A DNA stretch of 64,000 bases from Saprospiraceae bacterium. GTDB taxonomy: Bacteria > Bacteroidota > Bacteroidia > Chitinophagales > Saprospiraceae. The position numbers were made by a program, and so were the translations under genes. Shown piece after piece: positions 1 to 8,083 of the stretch. Within the stretch, counting starts at the first letter, position 1. Each line of letters opens with the position of its first letter. The DNA is taken from the NCBI GenBank assembly GCA_041392805.1, contig JAWKLJ010000001.1, positions 3,224,001 to 3,288,000 on the forward strand, read 5' to 3'. The notes under the pieces were generated by a model. The model saw only the letters and a program-made list of their open reading frames with translations. It searched no databases and was not told the DNA's origin.

Positions 1-504
1 TCAGCATTGCAACAAAGAATTTTACAACAAATCAAAGAAGAAGAGCGTCAGACGGAACCCTCTTTAGATATTCCTTCTGCCTACGAGGCGCAAGTGTTGC
101 CATTGCAGCCCCCTACTTACAAGGAAATCGAACAAGACCTTCTACTTGTACCTGCCACAGCAGGCCAAACCATTCCGCTACACCATATCTATTTCAATCC
201 GAATACGTCCAAATTCAAACCCACCGCTTATACCGAACTGGAACGAGTCGTTCTTTTTTTACAAAAAAATAAGAAAATAAAAATTGAAATTGGTGCCCAT
301 ACCAATGGATGGCTTAGCCATTCGCAATCCACCCAGCTCTCCAAACAACGCGCCAAAGCGGTAACAGACTACCTAATGTCACAGGGCATCGAAGCTGGTC
401 GAGTCACCTATAAAGGATATGGCAAAATAAAACCTATTGCCACCAACGATACCATTGAAGGACGTCGATTAAATCAGCGTATAGAAATGAAGATTTTGGA
501 ATAA
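1..504 (+). CDS. OmpA-family C-terminal domain protein (5' partial)
   Basis: The reading frame is open from the first base, so the gene begins outside the window and only its last ~167 codons are seen. The final ~105 residues form an OmpA-like peptidoglycan-binding domain: a beta strand around IYFNPNTSKFKPTAYTELE, then IEIGAHTNG, the helix with LSKQRAKAVTDYL, and the closing GYGKIKPIATN...GRRLNQRIEM, which matches the family pattern (GxxDxxG variant, then NRRVE-like end). Such domains tether outer-membrane or periplasmic proteins to the cell wall. The aspartate usually found in the TDxxG motif is replaced (AHTNGW), which is seen in some Bacteroidota members. The upstream part could be TPR/PD40 or a barrel; this cannot be decided here. 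The stop lies two bases from the stop of the convergent DinB-like gene. Confidence 0.88.
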   Translation, partial: SALQQRILQQIKEEERQTEPSLDIPSAYEAQVLPLQPPTYKEIEQDLLLVPATAGQTIPLHHIYFNPNTSKFKPTAYTELERVVLFLQKNKKIKIEIGAHTNGWLSHSQSTQLSKQRAKAVTDYLMSQGIEAGRVTYKGYGKIKPIATNDTIEGRRLNQRIEMKILE

Positions 505-506
505 GG

Positions 507-962
507 TTAAGACGCCAAGGCCTTCTTAATCTGATCCAAATGGCCCTGGTTATGCCAAACCACTTTATCAAATTCATCCTTTAGAGTACGAAGGCCCGTT
601 TCGCTATGAATAAAAGTCTTTTGCGCAGCGTTTTCATAATGTGATTGTGCCAAGAAAATCACTGCTGCTCTCGTAGCTGCAAAGATACCCTTATTGATAG
701 CCAAAGGGAAAGACTGGTAATTCAGTGCTTGAGCCCATTTGTCCTGGTCAAAAGCCCAGACGACTGACTTGGGCTCGGAAATCGCCCGACGTATTCGATC
801 ATATAAAACCGTATCTGCATCGGTCATATGATGAAGCAATTGCCTGACCGTCCATTTGCCTGGGCCATATGATTTTTCTAAATCAGCTTCGGGCAAGTCG
901 AAATAAGAGAGGGTTAAAGCACTGGTGCGTTTTAGGTCTTCAATGATTTGCATAAATTCCAA
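507..962 (-). CDS. DinB/YfiT-fold putative metal-dependent protein
   Basis: The 151-residue protein is the usual size for the DinB superfamily, a four-helix bundle that binds a metal ion through three histidines. The family signatures are visible: GKWTVRQLLHHMTDAD near residue 35-50, giving one histidine, and VVWHNQGHLDQI near residue 133-145, giving the HxxxH-type pair. Members in Bacillus-related and Bacteroidota genomes are annotated as damage-inducible or thiol (bacillithiol-like) transferases, but most have no known substrate. It is a single gene, convergent with the OmpA-like gene and divergent from dgcA. The function is assigned only at fold level. Confidence 0.8.
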   Translation of the reverse strand: MEFMQIIEDLKRTSALTLSYFDLPEADLEKSYGPGKWTVRQLLHHMTDADTVLYDRIRRAISEPKSVVWAFDQDKWAQALNYQSFPLAINKGIFAATRAAVIFLAQSHYENAAQKTFIHSETGLRTLKDEFDKVVWHNQGHLDQIKKALAS

Positions 963-1136
963 TTGATTTTATAATGCTTGATACAAAATATCTCTTCCAA
1001 TAGTTTCTTTCAATTCAAGTAATCTATTCGTACCTTTCCCCCCAACAAATGTCACGTTGATATTGAAGTGGTTTAACATAGCTTACCGAACTTAGTAAAT
1101 TGGCTTAAACCACTTCTTGGCTAAAATTTCCTATAC

Positions 1137-2201
1137 ATGAAGATCACACAGGCTAAGGTTTGGGTAGAGAACCTAGAGCTTTCCCGTCCTTATACTATTG
1201 CTTATCGAACGATAAATAAAGTAGAAAATATTTTTGTCCAGCTCCATGGAGAAAATGGGTTCATCGGCCTAGGCGCCGGATCACCAGCCCCCTATGTCAC
1301 GGGCGAAGACCTGGCAGGGAGTCTGGCGGCCTTAGAAACACACCTAGAAGCGCTCTGCCTTGGCAAGGATATTCGATTTTTAGCACAAATATTGCGCGAC
1401 AACGAAGAACAGTTTCCCAAGCGACCAGCCGCCCAAGCCGCTGTAGATATCGCCTTGCACGATCTTTTTACGCAGTACCTAGGTGTTCCGCTGGTCAAAT
1501 ACCTGGGGCAATGTCATGACGGCTTGGCCACTTCCGTAACGATTGGTATCATGTCGGTTGAAGCCTCGCTAGAGGATGCACAAGAATGGTTGTCAGCCGG
1601 TTTCAAGATTTTAAAAATAAAAACCGGAAGTGATGTTGACCGCGATATTGAAGTGATTCGGAAATTACGAGAACGGTTTGGATTAGGTTTCGGTATTCGG
1701 GTAGATGCCAATCAAGGCTACGATTTAGAAACGCTCGAAAAATTCTTGGAAGGTGTGCAGGCCTACCAAGTTGAGTTTGTCGAGCAGCCTTTTCACCGGG
1801 GGGAATTGGCCCTGTTGCAAGCAGCCCCAGCAGCGGTGCGATTAAAGTGTGCAGCAGATGAGGACCTCCATCATCCCTGGGATGCCATCCCTCTCCTCGC
1901 CCCGCCGATGCCTTATGGCATTTTCAATATCAAACTCATGAAATGCGGAGGTATTCAACCGGCTTTGGCGATTGCCAGTATGGCCCATTATAGTGGTCGA
2001 CACTTGATGTGGGGCTGCAATGATGAAAGTATCGTCAGTATAACCGCAGCGCTTCACGCTGCTTTGGCTTGCCCAGCAACCCGCTATATTGACCTGGACG
2101 GCAGCTTCGATCTGGCACGCGATGTGGTTAAGGAAGGATTTATTTTGAAAGACGGTATCATGTATCCTAATCATAAGCCGGGCTTAGGCTTAGTAGTTTG
2201 A
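1137..2201 (+). CDS. dgcA: Enolase-superfamily epimerase/racemase, probable N-acetyl-D-glutamate racemase (DgcA) or L-Ala-D/L-Glu epimerase
   Basis: This 354-residue protein has the muconate-lactonizing/dipeptide-epimerase architecture: an N-terminal capping domain and a C-terminal TIM barrel. The catalytic set is complete: the KxK pair K160/K162 (ILKIKTG), metal ligands D190 (RVDANQGYD), E216 (EQP) and D241 (AADEDLH), and the second acid/base lysine K266 (NIKLMKCGG). Homologues are normally called dipeptide epimerases acting on murein peptides. However, the next gene on the same strand is a DUF1611/DgcN protein; the DgcN-DgcA pair is known from marine proteobacteria and haloarchaea, where D-glutamate is N-acetylated and the product racemised to N-acetyl-L-glutamate. 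I therefore favour DgcA from context; sequence alone cannot exclude AEE activity. The TGA stop lies on the first bases of a long inverted repeat. Confidence 0.85.
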   Translation: MKITQAKVWVENLELSRPYTIAYRTINKVENIFVQLHGENGFIGLGAGSPAPYVTGEDLAGSLAALETHLEALCLGKDIRFLAQILRDNEEQFPKRPAAQAAVDIALHDLFTQYLGVPLVKYLGQCHDGLATSVTIGIMSVEASLEDAQEWLSAGFKILKIKTGSDVDRDIEVIRKLRERFGLGFGIRVDANQGYDLETLEKFLEGVQAYQVEFVEQPFHRGELALLQAAPAAVRLKCAADEDLHHPWDAIPLLAPPMPYGIFNIKLMKCGGIQPALAIASMAHYSGRHLMWGCNDESIVSITAALHAALACPATRYIDLDGSFDLARDVVKEGFILKDGIMYPNHKPGLGLVV

Positions 2202-2324
2202 CGGAAATAAAGTAATCAAATTTCTGCTTAAGGTTTCTACAATTTTGCACACAAGCTCCTTTCAGTCAGTTGTTTAGCAAAATATTTAAAAACCGAAATT
2301 TGATTACTTTATTTTTTTTCCGTC
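2200..2324. repeat. Long inverted repeat in the dgcA-dgcN gap
   Basis: A 25-base arm (2200-2224, starting GACGGAAATAAAGTAATC) is repeated in inverted form at 2295-2324, with five extra T residues in the second arm. The arms enclose about 70 bases that contain a further small pair ATTTTGC/GCAAAAT. As RNA this would form a strong hairpin between dgcA and dgcN; as DNA it resembles a small non-autonomous element, but I see no target duplication. The left arm begins inside the TGA stop of dgcA. It could tune expression of dgcN relative to dgcA. Confidence 0.75.
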
Positions 2325-2347
2325 TCTTAGTGAAAATTTGAAAAGAA

Positions 2348-3415
2348 ATGGAACAAACAGCAGCAATTGTATTTACCGACGGTATGCTAGACACGGCCTT
2401 TGCCAAAACCTGCCATGGCCTCCTTAGAGGGAGCGAACGCTTTAGGGTCGTAGGTGTTATAGATGCCGCATTTGCTGGGCAAGATGCAGGCGAAGTTATG
2501 GACGGGCAGGCCCGGGGTATTCCCGTTTTCGATTCTGTCGCAGCCTTTCTGGCGAGTGGCGAACCCGGGGCAACCCATGGCGTGGTAGGCGTTGCCACCC
2601 CCGGAGGCTACCTGTCAGACGGATTAAGGTCCACCATTTTGCAGGCAATAGATCACGGGTTATCTATCGTCAATGGTCTGCATACCTTTATCCAAGATGA
2701 TCCAATCCTTAGCAAGCGGGCAGCAGCAAACGGGGTCGATCTAATGGACATCCGCAAGCCCCGGCCAAGGCATGAATTGCAGTTCTGGAATGGCTCCATT
2801 TATAAGGTTAAAGCCGTGCGGGTGGCCGTCATGGGCATGGATTGTGCAATTGGTAAGCGTACCACTTGCCGGTTTGTAATGGAAATGTGCCGAGCCAACG
2901 GCATTAAAACTGAAATGATTTATACCGGGCAAACGGGTTGGATGCAGGGCTACCCCTATGGCTTTATCTTCGATTCTACCTTAAATGATTTTATCAGTGG
3001 TGAATTGGAAAGGGCAATTGTAGATTGTGATCGCGAAACCAACCCAGCCCTTATTCTACTCGAAGGGCAATCGGCCCTGCGTAATCCTACCGGGCCTTGT
3101 GGGAGCGAATTCCTGCTATCGGGTGATGCCAAAGGCGTTATTCTTCAACATGCCCCTGGCCGTGAGCACTATGAGGGCACCGAAGAGATTGGCTGTTTTT
3201 TGCCAGATATCGCTACTGAAATTGAACTGATCAAGATGTATGGTGCACAAGTTCTCGCGGTTACACTTAATGAGGAACACCAGACGGAAGCGCAAATGCA
3301 AAAACACCAGGCAGCGCTTGAAGAAAAACTCAAGTTGCCTGTCATCCGCCCCTTAAAGGAGGGCGTAGACCGTTTATTACCCGTTTTAAGAAAATATATG
3401 GCCTCTTTTTCATAG
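2348..3415 (+). CDS. dgcN: DUF1611 family protein, probable D-glutamate N-acetyltransferase (DgcN)
   Basis: The 355-residue protein matches the DUF1611 family in both halves. Residues 1-150 look like a Rossmann-type domain (RVVGVIDAAFAGQDAG, VVGVATPGG), and residues 155-350 form a P-loop-like domain with GMDCAIGKRT at 163-172 and EGQSALRNPTGP at about 239-250. In the characterised pathway DgcN uses acetyl-CoA to N-acetylate D-glutamate, and the partner DgcA racemises the product. Here the genes are in the order dgcA-dgcN on the same strand, 146 bases apart, with a hairpin-forming repeat between them. Earlier annotations of this family as an NAD-dependent epimerase or ATP-binding protein are less informative. 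The assignment rests on family and context, not on visible active-site residues. Confidence 0.82.
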   Translation: MEQTAAIVFTDGMLDTAFAKTCHGLLRGSERFRVVGVIDAAFAGQDAGEVMDGQARGIPVFDSVAAFLASGEPGATHGVVGVATPGGYLSDGLRSTILQAIDHGLSIVNGLHTFIQDDPILSKRAAANGVDLMDIRKPRPRHELQFWNGSIYKVKAVRVAVMGMDCAIGKRTTCRFVMEMCRANGIKTEMIYTGQTGWMQGYPYGFIFDSTLNDFISGELERAIVDCDRETNPALILLEGQSALRNPTGPCGSEFLLSGDAKGVILQHAPGREHYEGTEEIGCFLPDIATEIELIKMYGAQVLAVTLNEEHQTEAQMQKHQAALEEKLKLPVIRPLKEGVDRLLPVLRKYMASFS

Positions 3416-3449
3416 CACCTTATTGGAACAATTGGTGTGTATTGGCGCC

Positions 3450-3499
3450 AAGTGAAGGCAAAGAACGCAGCTTCGGCTGATCCCTTTAGCCTTTCACTT
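3450..3499. terminator. Stem-loop with UUCG tetraloop after dgcN
   Basis: AAGTGAAGGCAAAG (3450-3463) pairs with CTTTAGCCTTTCACTT (3484-3499) with two single-base bulges; inside it CAGC-TTCG-GCTG (3468-3479) forms a stable tetraloop hairpin. It begins 35 bases after the dgcN stop, so it may end or protect the dgcN transcript, although no clear T-tract follows. A related sequence occurs at about 28978-29017. Confidence 0.55.
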
Positions 3500-3578
3500 T
3501 CCCCTGATCTCGAAAATTGTCAAAGAAGGAAATTTGATTTAAAAGAGCTTCGTATTTTAATGCCTGCGTTAAAGATCG

Positions 3579-3586
3579 TATATTTG
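3579..3586 (+). promoter_or_regulatory. Bacteroidota-type -7 element (TATATTTG)
   Basis: TATATTTG matches the TAnnTTTG consensus used by the main sigma factor of Bacteroidota. Twenty bases upstream there is TTTT rather than TTTG, so the -33 element is weak. The start codon of the E1 gene follows 29 bases later. Confidence 0.5.
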
Positions 3587-3615
3587 CAAGGAAAGTGAGA
3601 AATTAGGAAACTAAA

Positions 3616-6024
3616 GTGAGTCCGCCCATTTTGGAAAATCCGTTGACAACTACATCCGTCTCAACCGAAAGAGAAGAGATACTACACGATTATTACATCT
3701 GTTGTGTCAGTCGTGAAATAAGTCTTGCTATACGCAAAGACGTACTGACTGGCAGGGCTAAATTCGGGGTCTCAGATGATGGCAAAGAACTTGTTCAAAT
3801 TGCCATGGCTAAAGTATTTCGCAAAGGAGACTTTCGTTCCGATTACTATCGAGGCCATACCCTTTTATTAGCTTTGGACCTCTTTAGTGTCGAAGACCTC
3901 TTCGCTCAATTGTATGCAGATGGCAACCATGACCCCTTTTCTGGTGGTCGCCAGATGAATAATCATCATGCTACACCTTTTATTGATGCAAAAGGCAATT
4001 TTACCGCTCATAAAGAACGCCTCAATCTTTCCTCCGATATTTCTACTACGGCGGGACAAATGGCGCGAGGAATCGGTCTAGCCTTTGCTTCCAAAAAGTA
4101 TCGTGAATGCGATCACTTACAACCCAGCGAACTATCCAATAATGGCTCGGAAGTCTGTTTTTGCAATATCGGTGATGCTAGTACATCTGAAGGTGCTTTT
4201 TGGGAAACCATCAATGCGATAGGTGTCATGCAAGTGCCGCTGGCCATAACAATCATGGATGATGGCTATGGCATTTCTGTTCCCAAGTCTATCCAAACCA
4301 CTAAGGAAAGTGTATCCGAAGTATTAAAAGGTTTTCAACAGGATGGTGAAAGCAATGGGATTGATATTTACCAGGTGAAGGGTTGGAAATACCAAGACCT
4401 AATCGAAACCTATCAGCAGAGTATTGAAAAAACCCGCCGTACGCATATTCCGGCACTTATTCACGTCGACGAGTTAACCCAGCCACAAGGCCATTCTACT
4501 TCCGGCTCTCACGAACGCTACAAGTCACCAAAGCGTTTGGCGTGGGAGAAAGAATACGACTGTAACCAAACCTTTAAAACGTGGATTCTTGAAAATGGAA
4601 TAGCCACCGAAGAGGAGTTACAAGGCATTGTTTTACAAGCTAAAAAACAAGTAAAAGAGGGACGTAATAAAGCTTGGAAAGCCTATTCGGATCCTATTTC
4701 GACTAAGTATACGGAAATTAATGCCCTCTTTCTTTCGATCTTAGAAAAAGAAGGGAAGAACAAAAGACTGGAGGAAATTTATGACGATTTCAAACATTTC
4801 GTCAATCCATTCCGGGCAGAATTGGTACGCAGTGTCCGACGGGTGTTATATGCTACCCGTGGCAAGGCGTATCCTGAGATCGCTAAACTAAAAGCATTCC
4901 TGAAAGAGGTCGACAAAATAATGCACAAACGCTATCACACTCACTTGTATAGCGAGACCGAAAAGTCGGCCCTAAAGGTGCCTGTCATTCCTCCAATCTA
5001 TGGCGACAAGCCCGAATTAAAGAGTGGGCATGAAATATTGAATATTAATTTTGATAAATTGCTCGAACAACACCCCAATCTTTTCGCCTTTGGCGAAGAT
5101 GTGGGGAAAATCGGAGATGTCAATCAGGCATTTGCTGGCCTTCAGGAAAAGCATGGCGTAAAAAGAATTTTTGATACCGGCATTCGAGAATGGACCATTG
5201 TAGGACAAGCGCTTGGCATGGCCATGCGCGGTCTTCGCCCCATCGCAGAAATCCAATACCTCGATTATCTAATCTATGGCTTTTCGCCCTTAACCGATGA
5301 TGTGGCTACCCTTCGTTGGCGCAGCAACAACCAGCAAGCGGCTCCGTTGATCATACGGACGCGCGGTCATCGTCTGGAAGGAGTTTGGCACTCCGGCTCT
5401 CCGATGAGTGTTTTACTCGGCGGCTTGAGAGGAATGTATATCCTTGTGCCTCGCAATATGACCCAGGCTGCGGGATTTTACAATACGATGCTGCATTCTG
5501 ATGACCCCTGTGTCTTGGTGGAGTGCCTCAATGCCTATCGGCAAAAAGAAGCGCTGCCTGAAAACATCGGTTCCTTTACCGTGCCGCTAGGTGTGCCCGA
5601 CATTCTGAGGGAAGGATCTGACCTGACTATTGTCACTTATGGTGCTTGTGTTAGGATTGCTGAAGCAGCCTGCCAATTATTGACCCAAGATGGCATTTCT
5701 GTCGAATTGATCGACGTACAAACCTTATTGCCTTTCGATATCCACCATACGATCGTAAAATCATTGCAAAAAACCAACCGCATTTTATTTTTAGACGAGG
5801 ATGTACCAGGTGGTGCCTCCGCTTATATGATGCAACAGGTTTTGGAGAAACAAAATGGCTACCTCTATCTCGATTCTCCACCCATCACGCTTTCTGCCAC
5901 CGATCATCGTCCACCTTATGGAACAGATGGAGATTATTTTTCAAAGCCAAATGTAGAAGATGTATATGATGCAGCTTTTCAGATTGTGCATGAGGCCGAG
6001 CCAGGCAGGTTTAATGAGCAATAA
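3616..6024 (+). CDS. Fused 2-oxoacid dehydrogenase E1 alpha-beta component
   Basis: The 802-residue protein joins both E1 subunits of a 2-oxoacid (probably branched-chain or pyruvate) dehydrogenase complex. Residues ~20-370 are the alpha part with the thiamine diphosphate region NIGDASTSEGAFWETIN (~184-200) and MDDGYGISVP (~214-223). Residues ~460-800 are the beta, transketolase-like part (FAFGEDVGKIGDVNQ, DTGIREWTIVGQALG, LDEDVPGGASAYM). The TPP motif departs from the textbook form: GDG is GDA and the closing NN is DD; both changes leave metal-ligand-capable residues and recall other Bacteroidota fused E1 proteins. The start is GTG, chosen because it is the first in-frame start after the promoter-like TATATTTG. 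No E2 or E3 gene is adjacent, so the complex must draw these from elsewhere in the genome. Confidence 0.88.
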   Translation: MSPPILENPLTTTSVSTEREEILHDYYICCVSREISLAIRKDVLTGRAKFGVSDDGKELVQIAMAKVFRKGDFRSDYYRGHTLLLALDLFSVEDLFAQLYADGNHDPFSGGRQMNNHHATPFIDAKGNFTAHKERLNLSSDISTTAGQMARGIGLAFASKKYRECDHLQPSELSNNGSEVCFCNIGDASTSEGAFWETINAIGVMQVPLAITIMDDGYGISVPKSIQTTKESVSEVLKGFQQDGESNGIDIYQVKGWKYQDLIETYQQSIEKTRRTHIPALIHVDELTQPQGHSTSGSHERYKSPKRLAWEKEYDCNQTFKTWILENGIATEEELQGIVLQAKKQVKEGRNKAWKAYSDPISTKYTEINALFLSILEKEGKNKRLEEIYDDFKHFVNPFRAELVRSVRRVLYATRGKAYPEIAKLKAFLKEVDKIMHKRYHTHLYSETEKSALKVPVIPPIYGDKPELKSGHEILNINFDKLLEQHPNLFAFGEDVGKIGDVNQAFAGLQEKHGVKRIFDTGIREWTIVGQALGMAMRGLRPIAEIQYLDYLIYGFSPLTDDVATLRWRSNNQQAAPLIIRTRGHRLEGVWHSGSPMSVLLGGLRGMYILVPRNMTQAAGFYNTMLHSDDPCVLVECLNAYRQKEALPENIGSFTVPLGVPDILREGSDLTIVTYGACVRIAEAACQLLTQDGISVELIDVQTLLPFDIHHTIVKSLQKTNRILFLDEDVPGGASAYMMQQVLEKQNGYLYLDSPPITLSATDHRPPYGTDGDYFSKPNVEDVYDAAFQIVHEAEPGRFNEQ

Positions 6025-6029
6025 TAAGG

Positions 6030-6767
6030 CTATTTTGAATAGCCTATTTGCTTGAGCAAAGTGTCCATATTCGATTCACTGACCGGAATTTCATACTTTT
6101 CGATCGTAATTTGATGATTTCGGATAGATCGAATTTTTTCAAGATTGACAATAAAGGATTTGTGTACCCGCATAAAACCCTTATTAGGCAATTTCTCCTC
6201 TATGGCCTTGAGGGTGGATTTGGTAAGAATGGGTTTTGCATTGGAGGATATAAATATCTTCACGTAATCCTTCATCCCTTCAATATGTGTAATTTCATTC
6301 GCCTGGATTTTCACCAAGGCATATTCGACATTCACAAAAAAAGAATCTTGCTTGTCATCTTCTATCGGAGGGGCAGGTGCGGAGGGCATGGGGCCAGTGC
6401 CTTGGCTTGACTGTTTGAGATGAAGTGCCCGATAAGCTGCTTTTGTAAAACGTTCCAGACTGACAGGTTTCATGAGATAATCTACCACTTCTAGGTCATA
6501 ACTTTCCACCGCATAATTAGAATAGGCCGTTACAAAAATGACCAAAGGCTTTTCTTTAAGGCTTTCCAATAATTTAGTGCCTATCATGCCTGGCATTTGT
6601 ATATCGAGAAACATTAGGTCAACGGATTCCTCTTGCAGTAATGCCATGGCCTCGAAAGCATTTTTACAAGTACCGACCAATTTCAAAAAAGGTATTTGTT
6701 TAATGTTTTCTACCAACAATTTCCTGGCCATACTTTCGTCATCAACGACTATAGTGTGGAGTGTCAT
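6030..6767 (-). CDS. LytTR-family response regulator
   Basis: The protein has an N-terminal receiver domain with the acidic pocket (VVDDE at 7-11), phosphoacceptor D55 in MFLDIQMPG and conserved threonine and lysine regions (VIFVTAYSNY, YLMKPVSLE). After a proline-rich linker (~125-138) comes a LytTR DNA-binding domain (~145-240) with the typical core MKDYVKIF, FMRVHKSFIVNL and IPVSESN. It works as the output partner of the kinase encoded just upstream, whose last 26 bases overlap this start, so the two are translationally coupled. The targets are unknown; LytTR proteins bind paired direct repeats, and I did not recognise such a pair nearby. Confidence 0.93.
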   Translation of the reverse strand: MTLHTIVVDDESMARKLLVENIKQIPFLKLVGTCKNAFEAMALLQEESVDLMFLDIQMPGMIGTKLLESLKEKPLVIFVTAYSNYAVESYDLEVVDYLMKPVSLERFTKAAYRALHLKQSSQGTGPMPSAPAPPIEDDKQDSFFVNVEYALVKIQANEITHIEGMKDYVKIFISSNAKPILTKSTLKAIEEKLPNKGFMRVHKSFIVNLEKIRSIRNHQITIEKYEIPVSESNMDTLLKQIGYSK

Positions 6768-7833
6768 ACCTTACTGATTTTTCAAACCTTGCTTCTTCTA
6801 TTTTTTCGGCGGAGAATGCGATATGCAAATGCGCCGAAAACCAATCGTCATCTTGTTCAATAGCTACTTGGTGGTGGCTCGGATAAAGCAATTCGAGTCG
6901 GCGTAATACATTGGGCAAACCTATTCCGGAACTCGCATCTTTCTCTTCTGTACGATCTTTATTTTTTTTGTTTCTAACCCAGAAATGAAGGTTTTTTTCA
7001 TCGACTTGAGCCACTATATCGATCACAGGATCGACAATCATCCCTACGCCATGCTTGAAAGCATTCTCGACAAAAGGGATCAGAAGCATAGGCTCTATGA
7101 GTTGGACTCCGACCTGCCCTTTTAATTCAAATTTGATCGTCACATCCTCTTCAAATCTAATTTTCTGTAGCTCAATATAATTTTGCAGGTATTCCAATTC
7201 CTTGGATAGGGGCACCTGTTCTTCGCCGGATGAATAGAGCATATAGCGCATCAAACTCGAAAGTTTTATGGTTACGGGTTCGGCCTGATCCGACTTAGAT
7301 CGGATAAGATAAACAATACTGTTGAGAATATTGAAAATAAAGTGAGGACTAATTTGTGAACGGAGGAAGGAAAGTTCGGATTTAAGCTTCTCTCTTTGCT
7401 CCTCCGCCTTGGCCTTTTCCTGGCTGATCAGGTATAAAATAAAACCATATCCCGTGCTGATGGCAGTTACAAAAAAAACGGGAATAAAGGCCCAATAAAT
7501 ATTCCAACGGCGCCGCATCAGCTCCTCAGGTATCAGCCATTCTTTCATAAACAATTGCAATATCGACCCTGCCCCTATCAATAAAAGTAGTGCGACCAAA
7601 TAAGTACCTAAACCTCTTTTCCGGAATATTTTAGGTATGAGCCAGTTGGAGTTTAGTAAAAACAGCGGAATATTCATGAGTGAGGCTGGAATCAAAGCAA
7701 TCGTGAATTGCCGATATTTTTCATTATCTCCTGCATTGATAATAGGCAAACCAATCCAAACCATCCACAAAACAAGGTGGAATACCCATTGGTAGAATTT
7801 CCCTGAAGACAGCCTTGCATTTGTTATAGACAT
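6742..7833 (-). CDS. LytS/YehU-type sensor histidine kinase
   Basis: Four hydrophobic segments in the first ~140 residues (for example ~45-62, ~78-95, ~114-137) are followed by a short coiled coil (SQEKAKAEEQREKLKSEL) and a His_kinase domain of the LytS class. The phospho-accepting histidine is H164 in SQISPHFIFNILNSI; the ATPase domain shows the N box PFVENAFKHGV and G box SGIGLPNVLRRLELLYP. There is no extracytoplasmic sensor domain, so the signal is probably sensed in the membrane. It pairs with the LytTR regulator it overlaps. The gene is divergent from the outer-membrane beta-barrel gene, separated by 250 bases. Confidence 0.92.
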   Translation of the reverse strand: MSITNARLSSGKFYQWVFHLVLWMVWIGLPIINAGDNEKYRQFTIALIPASLMNIPLFLLNSNWLIPKIFRKRGLGTYLVALLLLIGAGSILQLFMKEWLIPEELMRRRWNIYWAFIPVFFVTAISTGYGFILYLISQEKAKAEEQREKLKSELSFLRSQISPHFIFNILNSIVYLIRSKSDQAEPVTIKLSSLMRYMLYSSGEEQVPLSKELEYLQNYIELQKIRFEEDVTIKFELKGQVGVQLIEPMLLIPFVENAFKHGVGMIVDPVIDIVAQVDEKNLHFWVRNKKNKDRTEEKDASSGIGLPNVLRRLELLYPSHHQVAIEQDDDWFSAHLHIAFSAEKIEEARFEKSVRYDTPHYSR

Positions 7834-8083
7834 AATTTGTGCTTAGGTATAATTCAAAATTAAGACATTATTGTATTATTTTTTGGTAAAGCCGATAAAA
7901 GTCAATAATGAGAAGATCAAGCAGGGAATTGCGTCCTTTTAGCCTCCAAATCAATAAGATCGCTTTGTTTCCCACTTTCATCTGCTCATTTACCCTGATA
8001 ATCTACAAGCCCTAACCGAACTGCTAACAATGTGTTTTATTTGTATCGCCTTAATAATTAAAACTATTTTTAAACTCATAATT

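Noticed and set aside
2266..2598. A 110-codon minus-strand frame across the dgcA-dgcN gap
   Set aside because: It mostly complements dgcN coding sequence and its lower end runs into the inverted repeat; no start signals.
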